This document shows positions 52,202 to 62,600 of a stretch of DNA of 64,000 nt, one piece after another. A program made the position numbers and the translations under genes. Position 1 is the stretch's first letter; the number at the start of each line of letters is the position of its first letter. The DNA is from an uncultured Paracoccaceae bacterium (GTDB taxonomy: Bacteria; Pseudomonadota; Alphaproteobacteria; Rhodobacterales; Rhodobacteraceae): the NCBI GenBank assembly GCA_947493745.1, contig CANLSM010000002.1, positions 372,001-436,000 of the forward strand, in the 5' to 3' direction. Under the pieces are notes generated by a model. It had not been told where the DNA came from, ran no database searches, and worked only from the letters and a program-made list of their open reading frames with translations.

Positions 52202-52513
52202 ATGCTGGCACGCACGATGCTGGGGGCAGCAGCGGCCGGGCTCTATGCGTGGAGGATCGAGGACCCCAAGACGTCATATGCCGTTTTCTTCGATATCTCG
52301 GACTGGCTCACCCGCTGGCTGATCGCGGGCGAGGGCGCGGCGGGTTTTCTGCGCAACGCTGTAAATCTGATCCTGATTGATCAGGCGGACGGGTTTCTTC
52401 TGGGGATGGCCTTCATGGCGCTTTTGTCGCTGCTGTTCTGGCCGGTTCGGGCCTGCGGGGGGGCTGCGATGCGCGCCATCAGACCTAAAAGGGGATTGCG
52501 TCCGCCGCGGTAA
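52202..52513 (+). CDS. small membrane protein of unknown function
   Basis: A 103-residue protein preceded by AGGGAGAGC seven bases upstream. Hydrophobic stretches at the N-terminus ('MLARTMLGAAAAGLY') and near residue 65-80 ('GFLLGMAFMALLSLLFWPV') suggest one or two membrane passes; the C-terminus is basic. Its last 29 bases overlap the convergent helicase gene. No family recognised, but base composition and RBS support a real gene. Confidence 0.6.
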   Translation: MLARTMLGAAAAGLYAWRIEDPKTSYAVFFDISDWLTRWLIAGEGAAGFLRNAVNLILIDQADGFLLGMAFMALLSLLFWPVRACGGAAMRAIRPKRGLRPPR

Positions 52514-54866
52514 CGAAGCTCGCCACGACCTTCTTCTCACCTGCCTTCTCGAAAGCGACGGTCAGCTTGTCGCCCTCGATCTCAACCACCGCGCCATAGC
52601 CGAATTTCTGGTGAAACACCCGGTCGCCCAGCCCATAGGCCGAGACGGCCTCGGCATCGATCACCATGTTGCGCGCCTCGGACGGTTGGCTGAGACCACG
52701 ATTGGCGCTGCGCGCCTGCATCCGCTTCCAGCCGGGCGAGTTATAGACATCCGCCTTCGAGGCCTTGTCGTGAAGATCGGAGCCGCGCATGATGCCGGAT
52801 GTCTCCGACGGGGCCGCCGCACCGAAGCTGCCGCCGTAAAGACCGGGCGGCGTCAGCACCTCCACATGCGCCTCCGGCAACTCGTCAACGAAGCGTGAGG
52901 GCAGGGCGGATTGCCACTGGTTGTAGACCCGCCGATTGGCCGCGAAACTGATCGTGAGATGCTCCTCGGCCCGGGTGATGCCGACATAGGCCAGCCGCCG
53001 TTCCTCCTCGACACCCTTCAGACCGCTCTCATCCATGGAGCGCTGCGAGGGGAAGAGGCCATCCTCCCAACCGGGCAGGAACACACACGGAAATTCCAGC
53101 CCCTTGGCACCGTGCAGCGTCATGATCGAGACCTTCTCGACCGCGTCCTCCTGCTCGTTTTCCATCACCAGCGACACGTGTTCCAGAAACCCCTGAAGGT
53201 TCTCGAACTCCTCCAGCGCCTTGATCAGTTCCTTGAGATTTTCCAGCCGCCCCGGTGCCTCGGTCGATTTGTCGAGCTTCCAGTATTCGGTATAGCCGCT
53301 CTCATCGAGAATGATCTCGGCCAGTTCCACATGCGAATGCTCGCCGGATTTCAGCATTGCGGACCAGCGGTCGAACCCATCCAGAAGCGTGCCAAGCGCA
53401 TTGCAGCCGCGTGCCGGGATCAGCTTGTCGGCAATCACGATCCGTGCGCCATCCAGCAGGCTGACACCATGCTGACGTGCGGTGGCGTTGATAATCTGCT
53501 GAGCCTTGTCGCCAAGGCTGCGTTTGGGCGTGTTCACGATCCGCTCAAACGCCAATCCGTCATCGGGCGAGACCACGACGCGGAAATAGGCCATGGCATC
53601 GCGGATTTCCATCCGCTCATAGAACCGGGGGCCGCCGATCACCCGATACGGCATGCCGATGGTCAGGAAACGGTCCTCGAAAGCGCGCATCTGGAACGAG
53701 GCGCGCACCAGAATGGCCTGATCATCCAGTGAGACCGGGTCAAGACCGCGGGTGCCGCGCGCATAGGCCTCGATCTCTTCTCCGATCCAGCGCGCCTCCT
53801 CCTCGCCATCCCAATGGCCGATGAGGCGGACCTTCTCGCCCTCGTCGGCCTTGGTCCAGAGCGTCTTGCCGAGCCGGTCCTCATTACCCGCAATCACGGC
53901 GGAGGCGGCGGCCAGAATATGCGGGGTGGAGCGGTAGTTCTGCTCCAGCCGGATCACCTTCGCGCCCGGGAAATCCTTTTCGAATTTCAGGATGTTGCCG
54001 ACCTCGGCCCCGCGCCAGCCATAGATCGACTGATCATCATCGCCAACGCAGCAGATATTCTTGTGGCCGCCCGCCAACAGCCGCAGCCACAGATACTGCG
54101 CGACATTGGTGTCCTGATACTCGTCCACGAGGATATAGCGGAACCAGCGCTGGTACTGCTCCAGCACATCCGGGTTGTCCTGAAAGATCTTCACGACATG
54201 CAGCAGCAGATCGCCGAAATCGACTGCGTTCAGGGTGCGCAGGCGCTCCTGATACTGGGCGTAAAACTCAGAGCCTCGATGGTTGAAGGCCCCGGCGTCA
54301 GAGGCCGGCACCTTGTCAGGTGTCCAGCCGCGGTTCTTCCAGCCGTCGATGAGACCGGCCAGCATCCGGGCAGGCCAGCGCTTGTCATCGATATTCTCGG
54401 CACGCAGCAATTGCTTCAGCAGCCGGATCTGGTCGTCAGTGTCCAGAATCGTGAAATTCGATTTGAGATCAACCAGTTCCGCGTGGCGCCTGAGCAATTT
54501 CACGCAGATCGAATGGAAGGTGCCGAGCCACGGCATCCCCTCGATCGCGCCACCCACCAGATGCCCAACCCGCGATTTCATCTCGCGCGCGGCCTTGTTG
54601 GTGAAAGTCACGGCCAGGATTTCGTTGGGTTGCGCGCGGCCGGTGTTCAGCAGATGCGCGATCCGCGCGGTCAGCGCCTTGGTCTTGCCGGTGCCCGCAC
54701 CGGCGAGCATCAGAACCGGGCCGTCCAGCGTCTCGACCGCCTCGCGCTGAGCAGGGTTGAGCTGATCGAGATAGGGCATCGGGCGCGCAGCCATAGCCCG
54801 GGCAGAGAGAGACTGCCCCTCCCATGCGTCAAATTGCTCCGACTCGTCCCGGTCCCACGCGCTCAT
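52485..54866 (-). CDS. uvrD: UvrD/PcrA family ATP-dependent DNA helicase
   Basis: A 793-residue SF1A helicase of repair and replication restart. 'LNPAQREAVETLDGPVLMLA' with Walker A 'AGAGTGKTKAL', motif II 'ILVDEYQDTN', 'CCVGDDDQSIYGWRGAE', 'LEQNYRS', 'VSIMTLHGAKGLEF' and 'ERRLAYVGITRAEEHL' are all present. The C-terminal 'GDRVFHQKFGYGAVVEIEGD' is the Tudor-like RNA polymerase-binding domain of PcrA/UvrD. ATG 54866 (MSAWDRD) is the chosen start. Confidence 0.95.
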   Translation of the reverse strand: MSAWDRDESEQFDAWEGQSLSARAMAARPMPYLDQLNPAQREAVETLDGPVLMLAGAGTGKTKALTARIAHLLNTGRAQPNEILAVTFTNKAAREMKSRVGHLVGGAIEGMPWLGTFHSICVKLLRRHAELVDLKSNFTILDTDDQIRLLKQLLRAENIDDKRWPARMLAGLIDGWKNRGWTPDKVPASDAGAFNHRGSEFYAQYQERLRTLNAVDFGDLLLHVVKIFQDNPDVLEQYQRWFRYILVDEYQDTNVAQYLWLRLLAGGHKNICCVGDDDQSIYGWRGAEVGNILKFEKDFPGAKVIRLEQNYRSTPHILAAASAVIAGNEDRLGKTLWTKADEGEKVRLIGHWDGEEEARWIGEEIEAYARGTRGLDPVSLDDQAILVRASFQMRAFEDRFLTIGMPYRVIGGPRFYERMEIRDAMAYFRVVVSPDDGLAFERIVNTPKRSLGDKAQQIINATARQHGVSLLDGARIVIADKLIPARGCNALGTLLDGFDRWSAMLKSGEHSHVELAEIILDESGYTEYWKLDKSTEAPGRLENLKELIKALEEFENLQGFLEHVSLVMENEQEDAVEKVSIMTLHGAKGLEFPCVFLPGWEDGLFPSQRSMDESGLKGVEEERRLAYVGITRAEEHLTISFAANRRVYNQWQSALPSRFVDELPEAHVEVLTPPGLYGGSFGAAAPSETSGIMRGSDLHDKASKADVYNSPGWKRMQARSANRGLSQPSEARNMVIDAEAVSAYGLGDRVFHQKFGYGAVVEIEGDKLTVAFEKAGEKKVVASFVTAADAIPF

Positions 54867-54973
54867 GGGTGAAAAATAGCGACCCGGGCGCGGAAAGGAA
54901 AGGATAATGTTCACAACTTGTTCCGCTCGACCGCAGTGGCAATCCAACCTAGGTTTGAGATGTTAACGGGGAA

Positions 54974-55600
54974 ATGTCGGACGTGGCTGAACGTGCTCAG
55001 AAGGTGCTGGTGCTCTTTGCACATCCAGCTCAGAACCGGTCCGAGGTGAATGTGCATCTGGCGGAGGCCGCGCACCAGCTCGACCATGTGACACTGATCG
55101 ATCTGTACGGTGAGTATCCGAGGCTCGACATCGATATCGATCTTGAGCAGGCGCGCCTGCGCGAGCATGATGTGATCATCTTCCTGCATCCGCTCTACTG
55201 GTATTCGACCCCCGCAATTCTGAAGGAATGGCAGGACCTGGTTCTGGAATACGGATTTGCCTACGGAAAGGGCGGCACGGCGCTGGAGGGCAAGACATTT
55301 TTCTCCGCAGTGACCACCGGCGGGTCGGCGGAGGCCTACCGGGACAATGGCTACAACCGTTTCACCATCCGGGAGTTGCTGCAGCCGCTTGAACAGACAG
55401 CAAATCTCTGCGGCATGACCTATCTTGCGCCGCTTGTGCTTTTCGGGGCCAGATCGGCCAAGGAGCACGGGCGTGTGTCGGGTCATGTGGCGCTCTTCAG
55501 GCGCTTGCTGGAGGCGCTTGTCGCCGAGAAGCTGCCGCTGATCGAGGCGGCCAAGGCCGAAACCCTGAACGTTGTTCTGCAAAAGCATGGGATGGGTTGA
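54974..55600 (+). CDS. KefF/KefG-like NAD(P)H oxidoreductase (flavodoxin fold)
   Basis: A 208-residue flavodoxin-like quinone reductase: 'VLVLFAHPAQNRSEVNVHLA', 'DHVTLIDLYGEYPRLDIDI', 'IIFLHPLYWYSTPAILKEWQ' and 'FFSAVTTGGSAEAYRDNGYN'. In enterobacteria KefF/KefG activates the KefC/KefB potassium channel during electrophile stress. Here its stop overlaps the KefC-like start (ATGA), supporting the same partnership. Confidence 0.9.
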   Translation: MSDVAERAQKVLVLFAHPAQNRSEVNVHLAEAAHQLDHVTLIDLYGEYPRLDIDIDLEQARLREHDVIIFLHPLYWYSTPAILKEWQDLVLEYGFAYGKGGTALEGKTFFSAVTTGGSAEAYRDNGYNRFTIRELLQPLEQTANLCGMTYLAPLVLFGARSAKEHGRVSGHVALFRRLLEALVAEKLPLIEAAKAETLNVVLQKHGMG

Positions 55601-57531
55601 TGGAAGGGTTTCTGGTTCAGGCGACGCTCTATCTCTTCGCTGCTGTCGTGGCGGTTCCGATAGCGAACCGGCTGGGCATGGGCTCGGTGCTCGGTTACCT
55701 GATCGCGGGGGTGGCGATCAGTCCGATCCTCGGAGCGTTCGGCACCGATCCCGAAGACATCCTGCATTTTGCCGAGTTCGGCGTGGTACTGATGCTGTTC
55801 TTGATCGGGCTGGAACTGGAGCCGAGGCAGCTTTGGGGAATGCGTCATCGACTGCTTGGGCTTGGTGGGCTGCAGATTGCGGTCTCGACCATTCTGATTG
55901 CTCTTGCCGCTTATTGGATCGGCAGGATCTGGGCGATTGAAGAGCTTGCTCACTGGACGGTCGCGCTGGCCATCGGCCTGACGCTTGCGTTATCGTCGAC
56001 CGCGATTGTCCTTCAGACCCTGGGTGAAAAGGGCCTGACGCGATCGGACGGCGGTCGCGCGAGTTTCTCGGTGCTGCTCAGCCAGGACATCGCGGTGATC
56101 CCGATGCTGGCCCTCATTCCGCTGCTGGCGATACCGGAGCTGATCGCCGAGGTCTCCCATGGAGCCGAGGTCGGCCATGGCGGCAAGCAGGAAATGGAGC
56201 TCCGCCTTCTGGACGGGCAGCCCGGCTGGGTCGCGACGCTGGCGGTGATCGCATCTGTGGCCGGGATTGTCATCGGAGGGCAGTATCTGACGCGGCCGAT
56301 GTTCCGGTTTCTCAGCCACGCGAGACTGCCCGAAATTTTCACGGCGGCGGCACTTCTGCTTGTGATCGGCATTGCGCTTCTGATGACCGTTGTCGGCTTG
56401 TCCCCGGCGCTGGGGACCTTCCTTGCGGGCGTCGTGCTCGCAAACAGCGAATACAAGCACGAGCTTGAGGCGGATATCGAGCCGTTCAAGGGGCTTTTGC
56501 TCGGGCTTTTCTTCATCACCGTCGGTGCGGGGATCAATTTTGTCCTGCTGTTTGAGGATTTTTTCGCGATACTGGGCCTCACGCTGGGCCTGATGCTGGT
56601 CAAGGGGGCGGTGCTCTACGGGTTGGCCAAGCTTTTCAAGTTGCGCGGTGCGGCGGGCTGGCTTTTCACGCTTTCGCTGGCGCAGGCCGGTGAGTTCGGT
56701 TTTGTCCTTCTCAGTTTCACCATGCAGAACGGGGTCATTCCGACCGAGCTTGGCAGCAGCCTGTCGCTGATGGTGGCGCTCTCGATGCTGTTCACGCCGG
56801 GGCTCTTCATTTTTTATGAACGGGTGATTGCGAAGCGGATCGACGCGAACCTGCCCGAGGAAGACGAGATTGGTGAAACGGGCCCTGTGATCATCGCGGG
56901 GCTTGGGCGGTTCGGGCAGATCGTCAATCGGATGTTGTTGTCGAACGGACACAAGACGGTGGTGCTCGACTATCACAACGAGCTGATCGCCGGTCTCAGG
57001 CATTTCGGCGTCGAAGGGTATTTCGGCGATCCCTCACGGCCCGAGCTGTTGCTTGCAGCCGGCATTCGGGATGCGCAGGTTCTGGTGGTTGCCCTCGACG
57101 ATCAGGAGAAATCCGTCCAGATGGTCGAACATGTCACGCGCGAGTATCCGCATGTGAAGATCGTGGCACGTGCCCATGACAGGCAGCATACATATGCGCT
57201 CTATGCGGCGGGTGCGCGGGACATCGTGCGCGAGACCTTTGACAGTTCGGTCAGGGCAGGGCGTTATGCGTTGGAAAAGCTGGGTCACCATCCCTTTCAG
57301 GCCGAACGCGCGGCACGCGCTTATGTCAAACTTGATCGCCACAATCTGGCGGAGCTTGCGCGTCTCTGGGATCCGGAAATTTCTGTGATGGAGAACGAAC
57401 GTTACGCGGCAAAGGCTCGTGAGATTAACGCGCGGCTCGAGGAATCGATGCGCGGTCTCAGAACTGAATATCATGACCGGACGGAGCGGGGATGGACGCC
57501 GCCGCCCAAAGGCGGGGCCGTTAAGGACTAG
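55600..57531 (+). CDS. kefC: KefC-type glutathione-regulated K+/H+ antiporter
   Basis: A 643-residue CPA2 transporter. The membrane domain (about 1-390) has 'FAEFGVVLMLFLIGLELEPR' and 'SVLLSQDIAVIPMLALIPLL'. The cytoplasmic KTN/RCK domain starts at about 428 with 'VIIAGLGRFGQIVNRMLL' (Rossmann GxGRFG) and ends in a basic tail. It expels K+ in exchange for H+ to acidify the cytoplasm when glutathione adducts form. Its coupled KefF-like neighbour fits. Confidence 0.94.
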   Translation: MEGFLVQATLYLFAAVVAVPIANRLGMGSVLGYLIAGVAISPILGAFGTDPEDILHFAEFGVVLMLFLIGLELEPRQLWGMRHRLLGLGGLQIAVSTILIALAAYWIGRIWAIEELAHWTVALAIGLTLALSSTAIVLQTLGEKGLTRSDGGRASFSVLLSQDIAVIPMLALIPLLAIPELIAEVSHGAEVGHGGKQEMELRLLDGQPGWVATLAVIASVAGIVIGGQYLTRPMFRFLSHARLPEIFTAAALLLVIGIALLMTVVGLSPALGTFLAGVVLANSEYKHELEADIEPFKGLLLGLFFITVGAGINFVLLFEDFFAILGLTLGLMLVKGAVLYGLAKLFKLRGAAGWLFTLSLAQAGEFGFVLLSFTMQNGVIPTELGSSLSLMVALSMLFTPGLFIFYERVIAKRIDANLPEEDEIGETGPVIIAGLGRFGQIVNRMLLSNGHKTVVLDYHNELIAGLRHFGVEGYFGDPSRPELLLAAGIRDAQVLVVALDDQEKSVQMVEHVTREYPHVKIVARAHDRQHTYALYAAGARDIVRETFDSSVRAGRYALEKLGHHPFQAERAARAYVKLDRHNLAELARLWDPEISVMENERYAAKAREINARLEESMRGLRTEYHDRTERGWTPPPKGGAVKD

Positions 57532-57562
57532 AGGTTGCTGTCTGCATGTTCCGGCCAGGGAC

Positions 57563-59140
57563 CTAGTTCAGCCCCCCGGATGTGACGGATGTGTCGGGCT
57601 GAAAGACCGGCTTTCGGCCATTCTCAAGCATCAGATTGACCTTGTCGCGCGGCATTGGCGGCTCGAAGAGATAACCCTGACCGTGCTGGCAATTGAGCGC
57701 GCTGAGGAAGTTCAGTTCATCAAGTTCTTCAATTCCTTCCGCCGTTACCGTGAGATCGAGAGAACTCGCCAGAGCGACGATCGCCTCGACAATCTTTGCG
57801 CTTTGTGGCTGCATGGTGACCCGCGAGATGAAGCTCTTGTCAATCTTCAGCTTGTCAAATGGCAGCTTGCTCAAGGTGGCGAGGCTGGAGAAACCGGTCC
57901 CGAAATCATCAAGCGAGATGCGGATACCCACATCATGAAGCTCTTCGAGCGTTTGCTTGGCGCTTTCAATGTCTTCAATCACCGCGTTCTCGGTAATCTC
58001 GACTTCAAGACGATGTCCCGGAAGGCCGGTTTCGGCCAGAATGCGCTGGATTTTCCGGGCAATTTTCCGGTCGCTGAACTGTCTGGGGGACAGATTGAAC
58101 GCAATGGTCAGATCGTCGTCCCAGCTTGTTGCCGCGATACACGCATTTCGCAGGATCTGCCAACTCAGCGGTCCTATCAGCCCGATATCCTCTGCAAGCG
58201 GGATAAAGACATCAGGCGGCACATTGCCACGGGTCGGGCTGATCCATCTTGCCAGAACCTCGAAGCCGATCAGGCTTCCGGACGCGATGCACAGGATCGG
58301 CTGGAAATAGGGCTGAAACTCTCCGGCATCCACGGCTGCGACCAGATCGGATTCAAGTTCTGCCTCTTCGCGCAGCTTTTCTCCCAGTTCCTCATTGAAG
58401 AACGCGAAGCGGGCGCGGCCTTCCCTCTTGGCCTTGTACATCGCCTGATCGGCGCTTTTGACGAGCTGCGCCCCATCAGTGCCTTCTGTCCAGACCGCAA
58501 TACCGACGCTGCAGGACATTGATGTTGACCACCCGGGAAACTCGTATTTCGTGTTTACGGCTGCGAGAATGCGCCGCGCCAGGCTGGGGGCGTTCTCGAC
58601 AGCCTGTGTTTCATCCAGCAAAACCGCAAATTCGTCGCCGCCCAGACGCACGGCCTCCTGCCCCTCGTAACAGACCGATTTGATCCGCTCCGCGACGCGC
58701 TGCAGAATGAAGTCGCCGGTTTCGTGCCCGCGCAGGTCATTTATCGGTTTGAACCGGTCGAGATCGAGCAGGATGACAGCTGGCCTTGTGCCCTCGCTGG
58801 TCGCATCTTCTATTCTTCTGGCGAGTTTTTCAAAGAGATACCGGCGGTTGTAGAGCCCTGTCAGTGCGTCATGCCGGGAGATATGCGTGGCATGCTGTTC
58901 GGCCACCTCTTTCTGGCGATAAGCCGCTCTGAGACGCCTGTTCCATTGGAACATGAGGATCGGCAGCGCGACGGATGCAGCAACAAAGAAGCTGAAGAAC
59001 TCATCGAGATCCCAGTCTTCATGGTCGCGTGAAAACTCATAAAAAAGCTCGAACGCCTCGAACTGCACGCAAATGATGAAGAAGATGAACGAGATCACCG
59101 TAACGATGATTGACGTTGCATATTCGCGTACAATACTCAC
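57563..59140 (-). CDS. membrane GGDEF-EAL cyclic-di-GMP enzyme
   Basis: A protein of about 525 residues. Two N-terminal membrane helices ('IIVTVISFIFFIICVQF', 'SFFVAASVALPILMFQW') precede a GGDEF domain with intact 'RLGGDEFAVL' and an EAL domain with 'FEVLARW' (EVL variant), 'FNLSPRQF', 'EITENAV', 'DDFGTGFSSLATL', 'LKIDKSFI' and 'TAEGIE'. Both active sites look complete, so it could make or degrade c-di-GMP. The start is uncertain: GTG 59140 has GGAG at ideal spacing; TTG 59152 is the alternative. Convergent with kefC. Confidence 0.92.
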   Translation of the reverse strand: MSIVREYATSIIVTVISFIFFIICVQFEAFELFYEFSRDHEDWDLDEFFSFFVAASVALPILMFQWNRRLRAAYRQKEVAEQHATHISRHDALTGLYNRRYLFEKLARRIEDATSEGTRPAVILLDLDRFKPINDLRGHETGDFILQRVAERIKSVCYEGQEAVRLGGDEFAVLLDETQAVENAPSLARRILAAVNTKYEFPGWSTSMSCSVGIAVWTEGTDGAQLVKSADQAMYKAKREGRARFAFFNEELGEKLREEAELESDLVAAVDAGEFQPYFQPILCIASGSLIGFEVLARWISPTRGNVPPDVFIPLAEDIGLIGPLSWQILRNACIAATSWDDDLTIAFNLSPRQFSDRKIARKIQRILAETGLPGHRLEVEITENAVIEDIESAKQTLEELHDVGIRISLDDFGTGFSSLATLSKLPFDKLKIDKSFISRVTMQPQSAKIVEAIVALASSLDLTVTAEGIEELDELNFLSALNCQHGQGYLFEPPMPRDKVNLMLENGRKPVFQPDTSVTSGGLN

Positions 59141-59283
59141 ATCTGTCTCCAACGGCTTTGAACCTTTTCCTGTCCATAGCGATGGATGGTTAATACCGGT
59201 TGAATGTGATGGATTTCTTGTGAGCGTGCCTTGATCCGTCCCGCCGACTTGGCCAGGACGTAGACCTCAGGGATCTCGAAAGT

Positions 59284-59481
59284 TCAGTTCCGCGAGAACC
59301 TCGTCTGGATCACATCCAGCCCCGTATCGACCTCGCAGACCGGTCGCGGTGCCGGATCAGGTCCGGTCTCATCATCAGCCTGCTGATCCAGGGTCGGGCA
59401 GACCTCCTGCATCGTCAAAACAGGGTTTTTAAGCCTGCAAACAAAGTCGAAATCCCCAACACTCTCTTTATGGTGTCCCAT
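59284..59481 (-). CDS. small hypothetical protein
   Basis: A 65-residue frame with GAGGGGA about 7 bases before ATG 59481. It has three Cys ('DFVCRLKNP', 'EVCPTLDQQ', 'PVCEVDTG') and many Asp/Pro. No family is recognised; the RBS is the main support. It lies alone between the GGDEF-EAL gene and the pyc control region. Confidence 0.4.
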   Translation of the reverse strand: MGHHKESVGDFDFVCRLKNPVLTMQEVCPTLDQQADDETGPDPAPRPVCEVDTGLDVIQTRFSRN

Positions 59482-59516
59482 TTACAGATCCCCTCTACAC
59501 ACAGTTACATACTTCC

Positions 59517-59621
59517 ACCCCGGGGTCGGTTTGGTCTGTGAGTTTTCCTACGTGTTAACGCGGAATTGTAGTTCCGCTGCCGTTGCGTTAACACACCCTC
59601 ACTTGTGACGACCCCAGGGGT
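59517..59621. promoter_or_regulatory. nested inverted repeats upstream of pyc
   Basis: Three nested inverted repeats share a centre. The outer pair is ACCCCGGGGTCG (59517-59528) with CGACCCCAGGGGT (59609-59621, one extra A). The middle pair is GTGTTAACGC (59552-59561) with GCGTTAACAC (59585-59594), perfect. The inner pair is CGGAA (59561-59565) with TTCCG (59572-59576). They end 7 bases before the pyc start. A multi-dimer operator or structured leader is likely. Confidence 0.6.
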
Positions 59622-59628
59622 ATCCTCC

Positions 59629-62600
59629 ATGAAGACCTTTAAGAAAATACTAGTTGCCAACCGTGGCGAAATTGCGATCCGCGTGATGCGGGCGGCAAAT
59701 GAGATGGGCAAGCGCACCGTTGCGGTGTTCGCGGAAGAGGACAAACTGGGGCTGCACCGGTTCAAGGCGGACGAGGCCTACCGGATCGGCGAGGGGCTCG
59801 GCCCGGTCGCGGCCTATCTCTCGATCCCCGAGATCATCCGGGTCGCGAAAATGTCTGGTGCGGATGCGGTTCATCCCGGCTATGGGCTGCTGTCAGAGAA
59901 CCCGGACCTGGTCGATGCCTGCCGTGAAAACGGGATCACGTTCATCGGTCCCACAGCCGATACGATGCGGATGCTCGGTGACAAGGCTTCGGCCCGTCGG
60001 GTCGCGATGGAAGCCGGGGTTCCGGTCGTGCCGGCGACCGAGGTTCTGCCCGATGACATGGACGAGGTTCGCCGGATGGCGGATGAGGTCGGCTATCCCT
60101 TCATGCTCAAGGCCAGCTGGGGTGGCGGGGGACGCGGCATGCGCCCGATCATGTCGGCGGACGAACTGGAGGAGAAGGTTCTGGAAGGCCGCCGCGAGGC
60201 CGAGAACGCCTTCGGCAACGGCGAGGGGTATCTGGAAAAGCTGGTGTTGAATGCGCGCCATGTGGAGGTTCAGATCCTCGGCGATGATTTCGGCGGCATG
60301 TATCATCTGTGGGAACGGGACTGCTCGGTTCAGCGGCGCAACCAGAAGGTCGTGGAGCGCGCGCCCGCCCCCTATCTGAGTCAGGAGCAGCGGGACGAGC
60401 TTTGCGCGCTGGGGCGCAAGATCTGCGCCCATGTCGGCTATCGCTGTGCGGGCACGGTCGAGTTCCTGATGGACAAGGACAGCGGCAATTTTTACTTCAT
60501 CGAAGTGAACCCGCGCGTGCAGGTCGAGCATACAGTAACCGAAGAAGTGACCGGCATCGACATCGTGCGCGCGCAGATCCTTCTCGCCGAAGGCAAGACC
60601 ATCGCCGAGGCCACGGGCAAGGACAGTCAGGACGAGGTCATGCTCAATGGCCATGCCCTGCAATGTCGGGTAACAACGGAAGATCCGCAGAACAACTTCA
60701 TCCCGGATTATGGCCGGATCACCGCCTATCGGGGCGCAACCGGCATGGGGATCCGTCTCGATGGCGGCACGGCCTATTCGGGTGCGGTAATCACGCGCTA
60801 CTATGACAGTCTGCTGGAGAAGGTCACCGCCTGGGCGCCGACACCCGAGGCCGCGATTGCGCGGATGGACCGGGCCTTGCGCGAGTTTCGTATCCGGGGT
60901 GTCTCGACCAATATCGCCTTTGTCGAGAACCTGCTGAAGCATCCGACCTTCCTGTCGAATGAATATACGACGAAGTTCGTCGATACGACGCCGGATCTCT
61001 ATGAGTTCCGCAAGCGTCGCGACCGGGCCACCAAGATTCTGACCTATATCGCGGATATCACCGTCAACGGTCATCCCGAGACCGAGGGCCGTGCCAAGCC
61101 GGCCAAGCAGGAGTTCCGGCCAGAACCGCCGAAGCTGCGCGCCGATGCGCCCGCACCTGGCACGAGGCAGTTGCTGGAGGAGAAGGGACCCAAGGCGGTT
61201 GCCGACTGGATGCTGGCGCAGAAGAAACTGCTGCTGACTGACACGACGATGCGCGATGCGCCCCAATCCCTGCTGGCCACACGCATGCGCTCCTATGATA
61301 TGATCAAGGTGGCGGACGCCTATGCGCATAACCTGCCGCAGCTTTTCTCCATGGAGTGCTGGGGCGGAGCGACCTTCGATGTCTCCTACCGGTTCCTGCA
61401 GGAATGTCCCTGGCAGCGGCTGCGCGATCTGCGCAAGCGGATGCCGAACCTGATGACGCAGATGCTGCTGCGTGCCTCGAACGGCGTGGGCTATACCAAC
61501 TACCCTGACAACGTGGTGCAAAAATTCGTCGATCAGGCGGCGAAGTCTGGCGTGGATCTGTTCCGCGTCTTCGATGCGCTCAACTGGGTCGAGAACATGC
61601 GTGTCGCGATGGATGCGGTGTTGGAGACCGGCAAGCTCTGTGAGGGCTCGATCTGCTATACCGGAGACGTGCTCGACCCGAACCGCGCAAAATACGACCT
61701 GAAATACTATGTCGCGATGGGCAAGGAACTGCGGGATGCCGGTGCGCATGTGCTGGGTCTCAAGGATATGGGCGGCCTCCTGAAACCGGCAGCGGCCACA
61801 GTGCTGGTCAAGGCGCTGAAGGAGGAGGTCGGCCTGCCGATCCACTTCCACACCCATGACACAAGCGGGGTTGCGGCAGCGACCATTCTGGCGGCGGCGG
61901 AGGCCGGCGCGGACGCGGTGGACGTGGCGATGGACGCGCTTTCGGGTGGAACCTCGCAACCCTGTCTGGGGTCCGTTGTCGAGGCGCTGAAGCACACGCC
62001 GCGTGACACCGGGATCGACATGGACGCGGTCCGCGAGATTTCCGACTACTGGGAAGGTGTGCGCAAGAAATATGCAGCCTTCGAGAGCGGAACGGCGGCA
62101 CCGGCCTCCGAAGTGTATCTGCACGAGATGCCGGGCGGTCAGTTCACCAACCTCAAGGCGCAGGCACGCAGTCTCGGGCTGGAAGCGAAATGGCCCGAGA
62201 TCGCAAAGACCTATGCAGATGTGAACGCGATGTTCGGTGATATCACCAAGGTGACGCCAAGCTCCAAGGTCGTGGGCGACATGGCGCTTTTGATGGTGAG
62301 CCAAGGCTTCACACGCGCCGATGTCGAGGACCCCGAGAAGGACATGGCCTTCCCCGACAGTGTCGTGGAAATGATGCGTGGCTCGCTTGGTCAACCGCCG
62401 GGTGGCTGGCCCAAAGGCATTCAGAAGAAGGTGCTCAAAGGCGAGACCCCGATCACCACGCGCCCCGGTGCCTCGATGAAGTCGGTCGATCTGGAGGCCA
62501 CCCGAAAGACGCTCAGCGATGAGCTTGAGGGCTTCGTTGTCGATGACGAGGATCTCTGCGGTTACCTGATGTATCCCAAGGTTTTCCTCGACTATATGGG

